Positions 15,006 to 24,101 of a DNA stretch of 47,995 bases are shown in pieces (the stretch's first letter is position 1; each line of letters begins with the position of its first letter). Made by a program: the position numbers and the translations under genes. Source of the stretch: Oscillospiraceae bacterium. GTDB taxonomy: Bacteria > Bacillota > Clostridia > Saccharofermentanales > Saccharofermentanaceae. The stretch is taken from contig CACZMA010000015.1 of assembly GCA_902782125.1 (NCBI GenBank), positions 1 through 47,995 of the forward strand, read 5' to 3'. The notes beneath the pieces are model-generated. The model searched no databases, had not been told where the DNA came from, and saw nothing but the letters and a program-made list of their open reading frames with translations.

Positions 15006-15610
15006 CTCGATAATCGGGCAACATTCTGTCTTATGAGTTCCCAGCCGGCGCATCTGGTGTAATTGTCTCCCGGAAGCCCGCACTCCCTGTTCCACGGGCG
15101 GTCATACACCATCACCTTCAGATCCGGCAGATGGTCAAAGAACCTGAATGCCTTGGGCGAGTCTTCCACCGCCACATCGAACTTCATCCTGTAGTAATCT
15201 TCAAGTTCCAGGCTGAAGTCGCTGTCCTTAATGAAGCCGTCTCTTCCGTATTTGTTGAGGCAGTATAGATTAACATCCTTAAGTCCGTGCCTGTCGAGCC
15301 ACTGTCTGGAAGGCTCATATGAACTGAACGGTCTGCCCGTGATGATCGATACATCGTGTCCCTGGCTGAGCCATTCGTTAATGACCTCCGATGCGCCCGG
15401 GGTCTCTTCGTAAGACAGCAGCACATCAGGCTCGTGCCCCTTGCTCATGAACTGCACGAACTGCTCTTCATTCAGGTCAAAAGACTTATCGAGTTCGAAG
15501 TATCTGATCTTCTCATAGGGAACGTTCTTCCCGAACATCTCCACGGCCAGGTCAGAGAAATTCCTCGCCGTCTCGCACAGGCAGTCGTCGTAATCCACGT
15601 AGATCTTCAT
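15002..15610 (-). CDS. HAD-superfamily hydrolase, 5'-deoxyribonucleotidase-like
   Basis: The 202-aa protein has the HAD nucleophile motif KIYVDYDDCLCET at its N-terminus (DxDD rather than the common DxDxT), motif II in DVSIITGRPFSSYE (Thr), a Lys in the middle and motif IV VAVEDSPKA. The size and the DYDDCL start match the NT5C-like nucleotidase/YqfW branch, which removes phosphate from nucleotides, but the substrate is not certain. The ATG overlaps the stop codon of the ACT-domain gene, so the two are cotranscribed. Confidence 0.75.
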   Translation of the reverse strand: MKIYVDYDDCLCETARNFSDLAVEMFGKNVPYEKIRYFELDKSFDLNEEQFVQFMSKGHEPDVLLSYEETPGASEVINEWLSQGHDVSIITGRPFSSYEPSRQWLDRHGLKDVNLYCLNKYGRDGFIKDSDFSLELEDYYRMKFDVAVEDSPKAFRFFDHLPDLKVMVYDRPWNRECGLPGDNYTRCAGWELIRQNVARLSS

Positions 15611-15972
15611 TCGACTTCATACCCCGCTTCCGCGAGCACCTGCATCGCCCTGTCAAAGTTCTCCTTCTTCACCAGGATGTAGTCTGTATTGTATGTGGAT
15701 ACGGCAAAGATGCCGATCTTATTGTCAGCAAGGACCCCCGATATCTTCGACAGTATCCCGATGAGCGAGAAGTCGAGCACTCCCTGTATGCGGAAGCCCT
15801 TCCATCCGTCATCTCTCTCCGTCGTGTCATCCGGAACATCTCCGGTGATGCAGACAAGAGATATCTCCTCATCGGTCCTGCCGATGAAGTAGAAGTCTTT
15901 GTCAAGGTCAAGGCTTGCTTCTGAAGCTACCTTGCATACTGTCAGTTCGTAAGGGATCTTATGAAGTACCAT
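15607..15972 (-). CDS. ACT-domain small-molecule-binding protein
   Basis: This 121-aa protein is made of two ACT-like halves. The C-terminal one is clear: VLDFSLIGILSKISGVLADN, IGIFAVSTYNTDYILVKKE and a final MQVLAEAGYEV. The N-terminal half (LHKIPYELTVCKVAS, EISLVCITGDVPDDT) matches the family of lone ACT proteins that bind amino acids. GGAGG ribosome binding site precedes the ATG. Probably a regulator or sensor; target unknown. Start is divergent from tadA. Confidence 0.8.
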   Translation of the reverse strand: MVLHKIPYELTVCKVASEASLDLDKDFYFIGRTDEEISLVCITGDVPDDTTERDDGWKGFRIQGVLDFSLIGILSKISGVLADNKIGIFAVSTYNTDYILVKKENFDRAMQVLAEAGYEVE

Positions 15973-16027
15973 ATTCCGCCTCCGGAGTTATTAACGCTAA
16001 AAGTATAATCTAATTCTGCCAATAGTG

Positions 16028-16033
16028 TATAAT
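16028..16033 (+). promoter_or_regulatory. TATAAT box 8 nt before tadA ATG (possible leaderless transcript)
   Basis: TATAAT at 16028-16033 ends 8 nt before the tadA start and there is no Shine-Dalgarno sequence upstream. A second TATAAT at 16004-16009 could give a leader of about 25 nt, also without a ribosome binding site. Neither has a good -35. Confidence 0.4.
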
Positions 16034-16041
16034 CTTCGATT

Positions 16042-16545
16042 ATGAGATCCAGACTGTATCCAGAACTTAGACCGGCCAATGAACACGAGCGCTTCATGCT
16101 CGAGGCGATCAAGCAGGCCGAGAAAGCGATCGACCTTGCCGAATGTCCTATCGGCTGCGTCATCGTCAAGGACGGCAAGGTCTTCGTAAGAGCCCATAAC
16201 TTAAGGCTCACCAAGGGCAATTCCCTGGCGCATGCCGAGATCGTGGCCATCAACAAAGCCTGCAAAAAGCTTGGCGACTGGAGGCTCGAGGACTGCGACA
16301 TGTATGTCACCCTGGAGCCGTGCACGATGTGCGCAGGTGCGATAATCCAGTCGAGGATAAGGAAAGTGTATTTCGGTGCGTACGAACCCAAGAGCGGCGC
16401 GGTGGTGTCGTGCAATGATATTTTCGACGTGTCGCACGGTCATAACCACAAGGTCGAGTTCGAAGGCGGTATCCTTGAAGAGCCCTGCTCGAAGATGATG
16501 CTCGACTTCTTCCGTAACATCAGGAAGAGGGATTCCGGCAAGTGA
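16042..16545 (+). CDS. tadA: tRNA-specific adenosine deaminase
   Basis: A 167-aa zinc-dependent deaminase that converts A34 to inosine in the anticodon of tRNA-Arg(ACG), needed to read CGC/CGA. Zinc and catalytic motifs are AHAEIVAI (His and proton-shuttle Glu) and PCTMCAGAI (two Cys). The CVIVKDGKVFVRAHNL strand and GAYEPKSGAVVSC are typical of TadA. Length is normal with a few extra N-terminal residues. It is the only plus-strand gene in a long minus-strand stretch, with no visible ribosome binding site (see promoter note). Confidence 0.9.
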   Translation: MRSRLYPELRPANEHERFMLEAIKQAEKAIDLAECPIGCVIVKDGKVFVRAHNLRLTKGNSLAHAEIVAINKACKKLGDWRLEDCDMYVTLEPCTMCAGAIIQSRIRKVYFGAYEPKSGAVVSCNDIFDVSHGHNHKVEFEGGILEEPCSKMMLDFFRNIRKRDSGK

Positions 16546-16600
16546 CTTTGTTCGTGTAAGTGTTAGAGTTTTGTGCTCTGCACTAACAAAAACATGGAGA

Positions 16601-19600
16601 TCAGATCTCGACAAACTCCCCGAATCTGACCAGATAGACATATCTCGCCTTTACCGTGATGCCCGACGCCTCAAGTGCCGAGCTGTAACTCGTGAGCTGG
16701 AAGCCGTGCTTGTCCTTTGCTTCAGAAACCCTGCTCTCCGCATCCGACATATCGGACCTCTCTGTCTTGTAATCCAGTACTACCCAGCCGTCATCTTCTT
16801 CGAACATGAGGTCGATCTTACCCTGTACCAGTGCGTAATCACTGCTATTCTCAGTCGCGGGCACGGCAAAGACGATAGGTTTCTCGCACTCCGCCCTGCC
16901 CCTGTCTGCCGCAGCCTCTGCCGCCTTGCAGATATCGCTCGAAGCAAATGTCATTATTCCGCTTCCGAATTCTTCAGCAGTCTTCCTCACGTTATCCGCA
17001 CTGTATTCTTCGAACATCTTCATGCCGATAAGCTTGTCGGTCTCGGCAATGATGTCACCGCCGTTCCTGACAGCTTCGGTATCGATGAACCGCATCAGCT
17101 TGTGGAGTATGGTTCCCTTGGTGGCAGCATTGAGCTTGCCGCTTCCTGTATTGTCATATTCTGAAGCATCGCGCACCTCGAGATCGACGTGGCGTGTCTC
17201 TTCCATGTTGCCGTGCCTTATGCCCGTGACCGATACCTTGAACGGGATCAGAGTCTCTTCTTCGTAGGCGTAATCAGCAAAGGTTTTATTGCCTCTGTCA
17301 TCGAACAGTCCCCTGTCTTCAGGAGTCTCTTCTTCCTCGTCAGCGGCAATGACAGTGTTGGCGGCATATTCCAGATCAAGCTGTGCCGTCTCTTCCTCGG
17401 ACAGAATCTCGGTAACGAATCCGCGGTTGCCCGGAAGATTTCCGGGGTCCTGATCGGCCTTTGTGGTGCAGGCTTTGAAGCCCGTAAGATATCCGATATC
17501 CGTATCGAAAGTATTCCTTATCATCTTCGCATCGTCGGAATCAGTCCTTATGAGCGCCATGAACAGATCGCAGCACATCGTGCCGCTCCCCCTGAGCCAG
17601 TCGAGCCTGGAGAACTTGTCTCCGGAAGCAAGTGAATCGGCACGCACTGCAGCTTCTATTGCCTTGTTCCTCTTGCCGTCAAGGAAGTCCCAGGTAACGA
17701 CAGACAGTCTCGTCTGCGCACGCGTCAGGGCGACATAGAGATCTCTTAAAGTCTCTGCATTCTCTTCGAGCAGGGCATCTATGAGATAGACATTCTGCTC
17801 GATGGAATCCTTCCTTGCCAGTGCTGCATCGTCATAATCTTCAAGAACGAATCCCGCGTGTGCATCGAAAGAGAACCTTCCCACCGAGAAAGATCTTCCT
17901 CTGTCCTTAAGGGCAAAGATAACGAACGGATACTCGAGGCCCTTGCTCTTATGGAAGTTCATGCAGACGATCTTGTTCTTCTCGTTAAGACTCGTCTCGA
18001 TGACCGCATCCTCATTGATCTGGATCCTCATGTTCTCGAGTTCTTCCGCGATACCTGAGATATCGCACCCGAACCTCTTGAAGTTACTGCAGAGCCAGTC
18101 CTTAAGGATAGTGAGCTTATCGAAGCTGCCTTCCTTGCGCTTGACGGTAGCCTTGATCTCGGTGTGCTTGAAGATGAGCTCTATTATCTCGTCTATGTCG
18201 CAGGTCATCGCCTTCATCCTGAGGTCGTCATAATCATCAAGGAAAGCGCTGATCCTTCCTGCGAGATCTCCTCCCTCGCCGGCTGCAAATACCCTGAGCC
18301 TGTTGATAAGGTTCTCACGCCTGAGATGAGGCGCATTCTCAAGGATATATGCCTGAACCTGAGCGATATCGTTAACGGTAAAGTTCGTATTTTTGTAAGG
18401 GGCCAGCAGGACTCCGGCGAGATACTCATCCCGCATTGAATTGCCGAGGCAAATGATGAATCCGATAATGCCTCTGATATCGAGGTCTCCGAACACGCTC
18501 GTTGTGACCCTTCCCGTGGAAGGCAGGCCGTGACCTTCAAGGTATGCCGATATGACTTCAGCCTCGCTCCTGATGGAAGTGAGAACGCAGATATCGGAAT
18601 AATGCTGTTCATAGTCTTCGGCATCGGGATCGAACTGCGACATATAAGCTCTAATCTCTTTCTCGACTCCGAGGCAGAGCGCCTTGATCTTCGAATCGAG
18701 CGGCTGGTCTTCGTCATCACCTGAAGATGAGATATCGTCAGTATCGTTATCAGATGCGCCGTATTCTTCTTCGGAGTCGTCGGCATCTTCAAACGCATCG
18801 AAGCTTCCCGCACCGTCTCCGTTGACGATGAGCAGTCTCGGCAGGCCTTCTTCACCCTGATCAGCCGAAGGACTGTTCTCGGGATAGTTGAGCCTCTGCT
18901 TGGCTGAATACTCCACCTCGGAAGCATCTCTCGTCATCGACTGCTCAAAGATGTGATTTACGAAAGCAAGTATCTGTGGACTGCTCCTGAAGTTCTCGGT
19001 GAGCGGGAGCACCTGCCCCTTCTCTCTTCCGGCTTCATATGCATCTATCTTCTCGTTGAATATGCCGGGCTCCGCGTGCCTGAACTTGTAGATGCTCTGC
19101 TTGACGTCACCCACCCTGAAGACATTGCCTGATGGTCTCGCGATCTTGTTGATTATCTCGTCCTGCAGCCTCGTGTTGTCCTGATACTCGTCGATATAGA
19201 TCTCCACGAACTTGTTCCGGTAGAAATCAACGGCATCTTCATGTTCCAGTATATCGAATGCCGCATACTCCTGGTCTGCAAAGTCCATGCCGTGGACCGC
19301 AGCCTTAAGCTCGGCAAAGTATTCGTCCGTCTTCTCTATGAGCCTTACAAATGCCCCGATCATCTCGGTACGTTCCTGCTGGAGCGAGAGCTGCTCAGCC
19401 TTAAGCTCCTCGAAGCTCTCATAAGACTCAAGCCCGTTCGACAGGAATGTGCACAGTGCCTTCGGCGGATCCAGCGGGTGCTCGAGCTTGGCAGGCGTTC
19501 CCCTGATCAGTCTCGTCACAGCCTTGATCTGCGCCACCTTATCGAGATACTCGAGCATCAGGTCTTCATTCTCCTTGAAGATCTTGCTGGTGCGCGTCAT

Positions 19601-20602
19601 ATAGGAGAACTTGAAGTCAAGCAGTTCATTCCACTCGCGGCTTATAAGATACAGTTCTTCCAGACCGTCAGTAATCATGCCTTCCTCATGTCTTTGCACC
19701 TGTCTGTCGATAAGATCCGTTATGTCTTCTATCGCATTAAGAGATGCGGCATTCCTTGCTTCGGGAGTCTTCTCCGTCGTAAGAACATAGAACGTCTCAT
19801 TATCCTTCAGATACTGAAGCACGCCGTCTTCGGACTTTATCACCCTGCCGTAGTCAGACAGGAGCGTTACAATATCTCCTGCCACAGCCTTAAGCTTCTC
19901 GCTGACGACAAGCCGTCCTTCCGCCTCGAGAGCCTTACGCGATTCGTACTCACCCCTGATCCTGTTCATATAGTCCGGGAGGCTTCTTAAGGTATCGTAT
20001 ATCTCACAGGTCGTATTCTCGAGACTCGTATCGGATCTGCCGTCACCGAACCTTAACGTAAGCCTTACGAAGGGATCCGTCTCCGAACCGGCTTCGTCGT
20101 ACATCTTCCTTATGGCCTGACGTGCGGCAGAATGTTTGAGCAGCGTAAGCTCGTTGCCGTCCAGCACGATATTCGCCGGATCGAAAACATCCGCCTTCGC
20201 AGAATCCGCCGCACAGTATCCCTTCTCCTTCACTACTCTCGCACAGAACGCATCGAAAGTCTGAATGTAAGAATTGGGAAGGAGTTCCTTCTGCCTTGCA
20301 AGCTTCGCCACCAGTTCGGGCTTGTCCTTGTTCTTCGCTATCGCTTCGTCAAGTGCGCTCTCAGCTTTCTCGCGCATGTGTTCGGCTGCAGCCACCGTGA
20401 AGGTAACGACAAGTATGCTGTCCAGTGAATGCTTCTCGTGCTCAGGGATCGAGTCATCAGACATATCTCCGATAATCTTCGATACGATCCTGTCAATCAT
20501 GACCGTGGTCTTACCGGACCCTGCCGCTGCGGGGACCAATATGTTATCTGTCTTGCAGTCTATTATCGCCTGCTGATCCGGCGTCGGTCTCTTATCACTC
20601 AT
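16601..20602 (-). CDS. addA: ATP-dependent helicase/nuclease subunit A
   Basis: The 1333-aa subunit forms with AddB the DNA end-processing enzyme for homologous recombination. It has a UvrD-type helicase: Walker A AAAGSGKTTVMIDRI (near residue 20), YIDEYQDNTRLQ (Walker B), FRVGDVKQSIYKFRHA, LPLTENFRSS, MNFHKSKGLEYPFVIFA and DLYVALTRAQTRL. The C-terminal RecB-type nuclease ends with VVLDYKTERSD. I start at ATG 20602, with AGGAGAAG upstream, because the frame extending to 20944 is only the antisense-of-frame of addB. The start overlaps the addB stop by 8 nt. Confidence 0.95.
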   Translation of the reverse strand: MSDKRPTPDQQAIIDCKTDNILVPAAAGSGKTTVMIDRIVSKIIGDMSDDSIPEHEKHSLDSILVVTFTVAAAEHMREKAESALDEAIAKNKDKPELVAKLARQKELLPNSYIQTFDAFCARVVKEKGYCAADSAKADVFDPANIVLDGNELTLLKHSAARQAIRKMYDEAGSETDPFVRLTLRFGDGRSDTSLENTTCEIYDTLRSLPDYMNRIRGEYESRKALEAEGRLVVSEKLKAVAGDIVTLLSDYGRVIKSEDGVLQYLKDNETFYVLTTEKTPEARNAASLNAIEDITDLIDRQVQRHEEGMITDGLEELYLISREWNELLDFKFSYMTRTSKIFKENEDLMLEYLDKVAQIKAVTRLIRGTPAKLEHPLDPPKALCTFLSNGLESYESFEELKAEQLSLQQERTEMIGAFVRLIEKTDEYFAELKAAVHGMDFADQEYAAFDILEHEDAVDFYRNKFVEIYIDEYQDNTRLQDEIINKIARPSGNVFRVGDVKQSIYKFRHAEPGIFNEKIDAYEAGREKGQVLPLTENFRSSPQILAFVNHIFEQSMTRDASEVEYSAKQRLNYPENSPSADQGEEGLPRLLIVNGDGAGSFDAFEDADDSEEEYGASDNDTDDISSSGDDEDQPLDSKIKALCLGVEKEIRAYMSQFDPDAEDYEQHYSDICVLTSIRSEAEVISAYLEGHGLPSTGRVTTSVFGDLDIRGIIGFIICLGNSMRDEYLAGVLLAPYKNTNFTVNDIAQVQAYILENAPHLRRENLINRLRVFAAGEGGDLAGRISAFLDDYDDLRMKAMTCDIDEIIELIFKHTEIKATVKRKEGSFDKLTILKDWLCSNFKRFGCDISGIAEELENMRIQINEDAVIETSLNEKNKIVCMNFHKSKGLEYPFVIFALKDRGRSFSVGRFSFDAHAGFVLEDYDDAALARKDSIEQNVYLIDALLEENAETLRDLYVALTRAQTRLSVVTWDFLDGKRNKAIEAAVRADSLASGDKFSRLDWLRGSGTMCCDLFMALIRTDSDDAKMIRNTFDTDIGYLTGFKACTTKADQDPGNLPGNRGFVTEILSEEETAQLDLEYAANTVIAADEEEETPEDRGLFDDRGNKTFADYAYEEETLIPFKVSVTGIRHGNMEETRHVDLEVRDASEYDNTGSGKLNAATKGTILHKLMRFIDTEAVRNGGDIIAETDKLIGMKMFEEYSADNVRKTAEEFGSGIMTFASSDICKAAEAAADRGRAECEKPIVFAVPATENSSDYALVQGKIDLMFEEDDGWVVLDYKTERSDMSDAESRVSEAKDKHGFQLTSYSSALEASGITVKARYVYLVRFGEFVEI

Positions 20603-23600
20603 TGTCTTCTCCTGTATCACCGTCTGCGGCAGCCCGGATCGCAGCAAGATAATCCGCCTTCCTCGCGCCGTGTCCGAGCGGCTCTTCCGCCGCGATCGGA
20701 GATGACGGTATGTTGCCGCATGCTCCGCCGTACGGACAGAAGCTGCAGTAGTTGTGTGCAGGACAGACCAGTGCATTCGCTCTGCCGCTCTTGATGCTCT
20801 CTGCAGTATCGGCAAGGACCATCTGCGAATACTCGAGAGTAGCTGCCATCTCATCGGGCTTGTAGCCGGACATCTTTGGTGCAAAGACCGCAGCGCCCTT
20901 CCCCTTATCAGGCTTAAGGCCGACATTGAAGTATCCGTAGTCACAATTCTCCGGGCTTATCTCATATCTGTCGGACAGTGCCTTGGTATAGACAGGGAGC
21001 TGGATCTGCGTTCCGTAGAACAGCTGCTTCGGATTGATGTTCTTGCCGCCGCTCTTGTAATCGATGATCCTTATCCTCTTTGCTTCCGCATCGGTATCGA
21101 CGCGGTCAACAAACCCCGAGAATGCCAGATGAAGACCGGTCTTCTCTTCGATGTTGCTGCTGTCTATCCTTACGTCTTCTTTGTCACCTATCGGGACTTC
21201 AAAACCTGTGGGGATCAATCCTTCGGAATTAAGGTCTTCAAGGATCCCCCTGAATGTCATCTTGTACATTCTCCGAAGCTTCATTCCGGTATTCATATCG
21301 AATTCCCTGGCGATCGTCTCGCCGTCTTCTTCGAGAGAGCCCGGAACAGCCTCCTTGATCACGGCACTGCGATACGCCTCTTCCACGGCATCTTCATAAG
21401 CCTTATCGTCGCCGAGCAGTTCAGCGGCTCTCTCACGGAATCCCTCGCCGCCTATGCTGCTCAGACCGATCTCATACATGCTGTGTATAAGCGTTCCGAA
21501 GCCGCTCGTATCGATCTCGGTGTTATCTTCTCTCTCCCTTATCTTGAGGATGCGGTCCAGCATGTATTTAAATGCACAGTTGTTGTATTCCTCGAACGCC
21601 GAGACGCTTCCGGGAAGGCTCTTGTTATCACCTGCCGTAAGCAGCCTGTCCATTGTCTCAGGCGCTATTGCAGCAGTCCTGAAGTCATGGTTCCTCTTAT
21701 GGAACACGCCCTTGGCAGGATTGGTAAAGCCTGTCACGATCGCATCTTCCGGGGCGCAGTTCCTGAGGTAATCGAACACGCAGCTCGTGAAGTTTTTATC
21801 CGCGTTGTGGACCATATACAGTCTGTCCGTAACGGTACCGAGCATAAGGCAGCAGGTCACCGTCTCTTCGCGCGACTTCACCTCATCCTTGTCGGGGAGC
21901 TCGCAGTCCTTAACGGAATCAGCGAGGTTACGGAGTTCGCCCGAACTGAGCAGACCTTCCGCGCTCTTCCTGTGCGGGAAATTATCCCTGGTCGCACCGA
22001 GGAGGAACATTACCTTGCATGGTGCGACGAACGCCCTGTCAGGCGTCGTGATCTCTATGGAATCGACCTTAAGCGGTATCGTTCCTTCGACGCGGTTCTT
22101 CATATCTGTCCTGATGAGCGAGATGAATGCCCTCTGGCTGATCGGGACATCGTTCATCTCATGCGTGAAGAATGTCAGCAGCTGCATCATCTCGTCATAG
22201 CCTCTGACAAGTGCGGATGCCGATGAGCTGTCACCGGAATCAAGCTGCTCCTTGCTCAGCGCTTCTACGTCTCCTCTGTGATTATTGATGAGTTCCTTGA
22301 GCAATCCCGCCTTACCGCTGAGATTTTTCTCTGAATTGATCTTCTCTGCCAGATCCCTGAGCGGCATTATCTTCTTCACGACGATGTTTTCCCAGAAGAA
22401 CCGGCCGGCATCAGCCTGACTGCCTTCACTGATGCCGTCATACGGCATGCTGAAGTAGATCTCCGGGCGGAAGCCGTCCCCTTCGTCATCAGCCTTCTTA
22501 AGATATACGCTCTCGCGGAAGAGCCTTCTTCCGTCAGTGATGTTCTTAAGTCTGCAGTAGTTCTCGAAGCTGTCCGTTATAAAGGGCGGCAGCTTGATTA
22601 TCCCGCACCTCATGGCGCGGAGTATATCGCTGATGCGGTAGTTATGCACCGGGAGTTCGAGGACCGTCTCAGCGAATACGGGAATAACGGTAGACCACAG
22701 ATCTATCTTACGGTCGATGAATATATCCAGGCCGTAGAGCTCGGCATTGCTCCGGAGTCTCGACGCCATATCCTCGTCACAGCATACGATCCTTATATCC
22801 CTGTATCTGTAGCCTTCGTCCCTGGTGAGCTTTATTACCTCTGAGAAGACGTATCCTATCTGGTTATCGGTGCCGCTTATCGCTGCAAGGCGGACCCTGT
22901 CTGTCCTCTCACCTGCATAATCTTCTCCGCGCGCGAAAGCCTCAAAGAAGGCATTCATCCCTCCTTCAGCGTGGTATTCGAAGTCTTCTGTGACCGCCCC
23001 CGCCGAACGCATCGCGGAGGTAAACTCGTTACCGACCTTATATATCGGAAGCATCGCTTCTTCCTCATCTCCGGCGGAGAGTGTGTAGAAGCTTAAGCTG
23101 CCGCCTCTTGATGAGAGCAGCTTAACGAGCGCATATTCCTGCGGGGTAAGCTTCCTTCCTGCACCGAAGCCGATAAAGACAAACCTTGAAGACAGGAGCT
23201 TACGAAGACCAGACATGCGCCTCGATGCGAGTTCTGCATCGGACAGTGCCATCACGGCCTGAGACGCTTCGGAGATCCTGTCCTTGAGGAGCGACAGACC
23301 GAACTGGGTGTTCATCTTATCCACGGCATCCATGACGAGCCTTAAGTCTTCCAGTTTGTTCCTGTACTCTGCAGAGTAAGGAGTCGATGCTCCTATCGCC
23401 TCATCAAGTTCTTCTCTCCTGATGCCGTACCTGCTGAAGTCTCCTAACAGGTTGATCAGCATGTTGATATACTCGAACCTGTTGGTGAGCTTGCCAAAGG
23501 ACTTGAAGTCACTGCTGTAGTTGGCGAGGATCGAATAGATCGCACATCTCATCATGATGTCTGAGCCTGAGCCTGATGCCTCCCGCCCCATACTGTCCAG

Positions 23601-23870
23601 TATCCTGGTGGAGAGCGTGATGAAGCTTACGACATCTCCGCCGGTAAAAGATGACAAGACGGGGATCTTTGCCCCCTCTGAATCGATCCCGGCACCACGC
23701 TTGGAGCACGCACCTTCAAGCTGGCCGATGATCTCACGCTCGACCTGAGCCTTGGCAAATTCGGGAACGACAAAAATAAGATCTCTGCCGTCATCAGGTG
23801 CGGCAAGTTCTCTTCTGATTATCTCGGGAGTTATGCAGTCCGTACCCGGGTATCTGTATACCTTGATCAC
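20595..23870 (-). CDS. addB: ATP-dependent helicase/nuclease subunit B
   Basis: The 1091-aa partner of AddA recognises Chi-like sites and contributes a second nuclease. The nuclease domain shows RIIDYKSGGK and IQLPVYTKAL. Four cysteines of the 4Fe-4S cluster are present: one in NNCAFKYMLDR and three in YCSFCPYGGACG. GTG start at 23870 has GGGAGG upstream. The N-terminus (MIKVYRYPGTDCITPE) does not contain the GxxGSGK loop found in Bacillus subtilis AddB, so it may not bind ATP. First gene of an addB-addA operon. Confidence 0.93.
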   Translation of the reverse strand: MIKVYRYPGTDCITPEIIRRELAAPDDGRDLIFVVPEFAKAQVEREIIGQLEGACSKRGAGIDSEGAKIPVLSSFTGGDVVSFITLSTRILDSMGREASGSGSDIMMRCAIYSILANYSSDFKSFGKLTNRFEYINMLINLLGDFSRYGIRREELDEAIGASTPYSAEYRNKLEDLRLVMDAVDKMNTQFGLSLLKDRISEASQAVMALSDAELASRRMSGLRKLLSSRFVFIGFGAGRKLTPQEYALVKLLSSRGGSLSFYTLSAGDEEEAMLPIYKVGNEFTSAMRSAGAVTEDFEYHAEGGMNAFFEAFARGEDYAGERTDRVRLAAISGTDNQIGYVFSEVIKLTRDEGYRYRDIRIVCCDEDMASRLRSNAELYGLDIFIDRKIDLWSTVIPVFAETVLELPVHNYRISDILRAMRCGIIKLPPFITDSFENYCRLKNITDGRRLFRESVYLKKADDEGDGFRPEIYFSMPYDGISEGSQADAGRFFWENIVVKKIMPLRDLAEKINSEKNLSGKAGLLKELINNHRGDVEALSKEQLDSGDSSSASALVRGYDEMMQLLTFFTHEMNDVPISQRAFISLIRTDMKNRVEGTIPLKVDSIEITTPDRAFVAPCKVMFLLGATRDNFPHRKSAEGLLSSGELRNLADSVKDCELPDKDEVKSREETVTCCLMLGTVTDRLYMVHNADKNFTSCVFDYLRNCAPEDAIVTGFTNPAKGVFHKRNHDFRTAAIAPETMDRLLTAGDNKSLPGSVSAFEEYNNCAFKYMLDRILKIREREDNTEIDTSGFGTLIHSMYEIGLSSIGGEGFRERAAELLGDDKAYEDAVEEAYRSAVIKEAVPGSLEEDGETIAREFDMNTGMKLRRMYKMTFRGILEDLNSEGLIPTGFEVPIGDKEDVRIDSSNIEEKTGLHLAFSGFVDRVDTDAEAKRIRIIDYKSGGKNINPKQLFYGTQIQLPVYTKALSDRYEISPENCDYGYFNVGLKPDKGKGAAVFAPKMSGYKPDEMAATLEYSQMVLADTAESIKSGRANALVCPAHNYCSFCPYGGACGNIPSSPIAAEEPLGHGARKADYLAAIRAAADGDTGEDNE

Positions 23871-24013
23871 CTGATAACCTCCCTTGCAAGATTTTTACCA
23901 TATTCTATAGTTAATCGGCAAAGAATCAAAGCGCAGACAGGGTCTTTAAAAGGACAGTTCTCAGAACAGGACTGGTAATTCAGTTTAATCAAAACAATAA
24001 CCCGCATACTGTA

Positions 24014-24101
24014 CCGCATAGCAGTACACTTGTAGTAACAAACGGGCATTTTCGAGGTGAAAAGCACTACGAATGTTCCGCCTGGCAGTACAACCGTAGT
24101 A
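24014..24101. repeat. Pair of direct repeats CCGC-N3-GCAGTACA-N3-GTAGTA in intergenic region
   Basis: Two imperfect 24-bp copies, at 24014-24037 and 24078-24101, are 64 bp apart in the 231-bp gap before addB. The first contains TACACTTGTA, a BlaI/CopY-like TACA-N2-TGTA dyad; in the second that centre is degraded to TACAACCGTA. A TACTG/CAGTA inverted pair partly overlaps the first copy. The rest of the 23871-24101 gap holds nothing I recognise. Confidence 0.4.

Noticed and set aside
16560..16589. Terminator between tadA and addA
   Set aside because: The TGTTAG/CTAACA stem is interrupted and no T-run follows on either strand.
20603..20944. Long N-terminal extension of the AddA reading frame
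   Set aside because: It overlaps addB, has no family resemblance, and ATG 20602 has a good ribosome binding site and conserved start.
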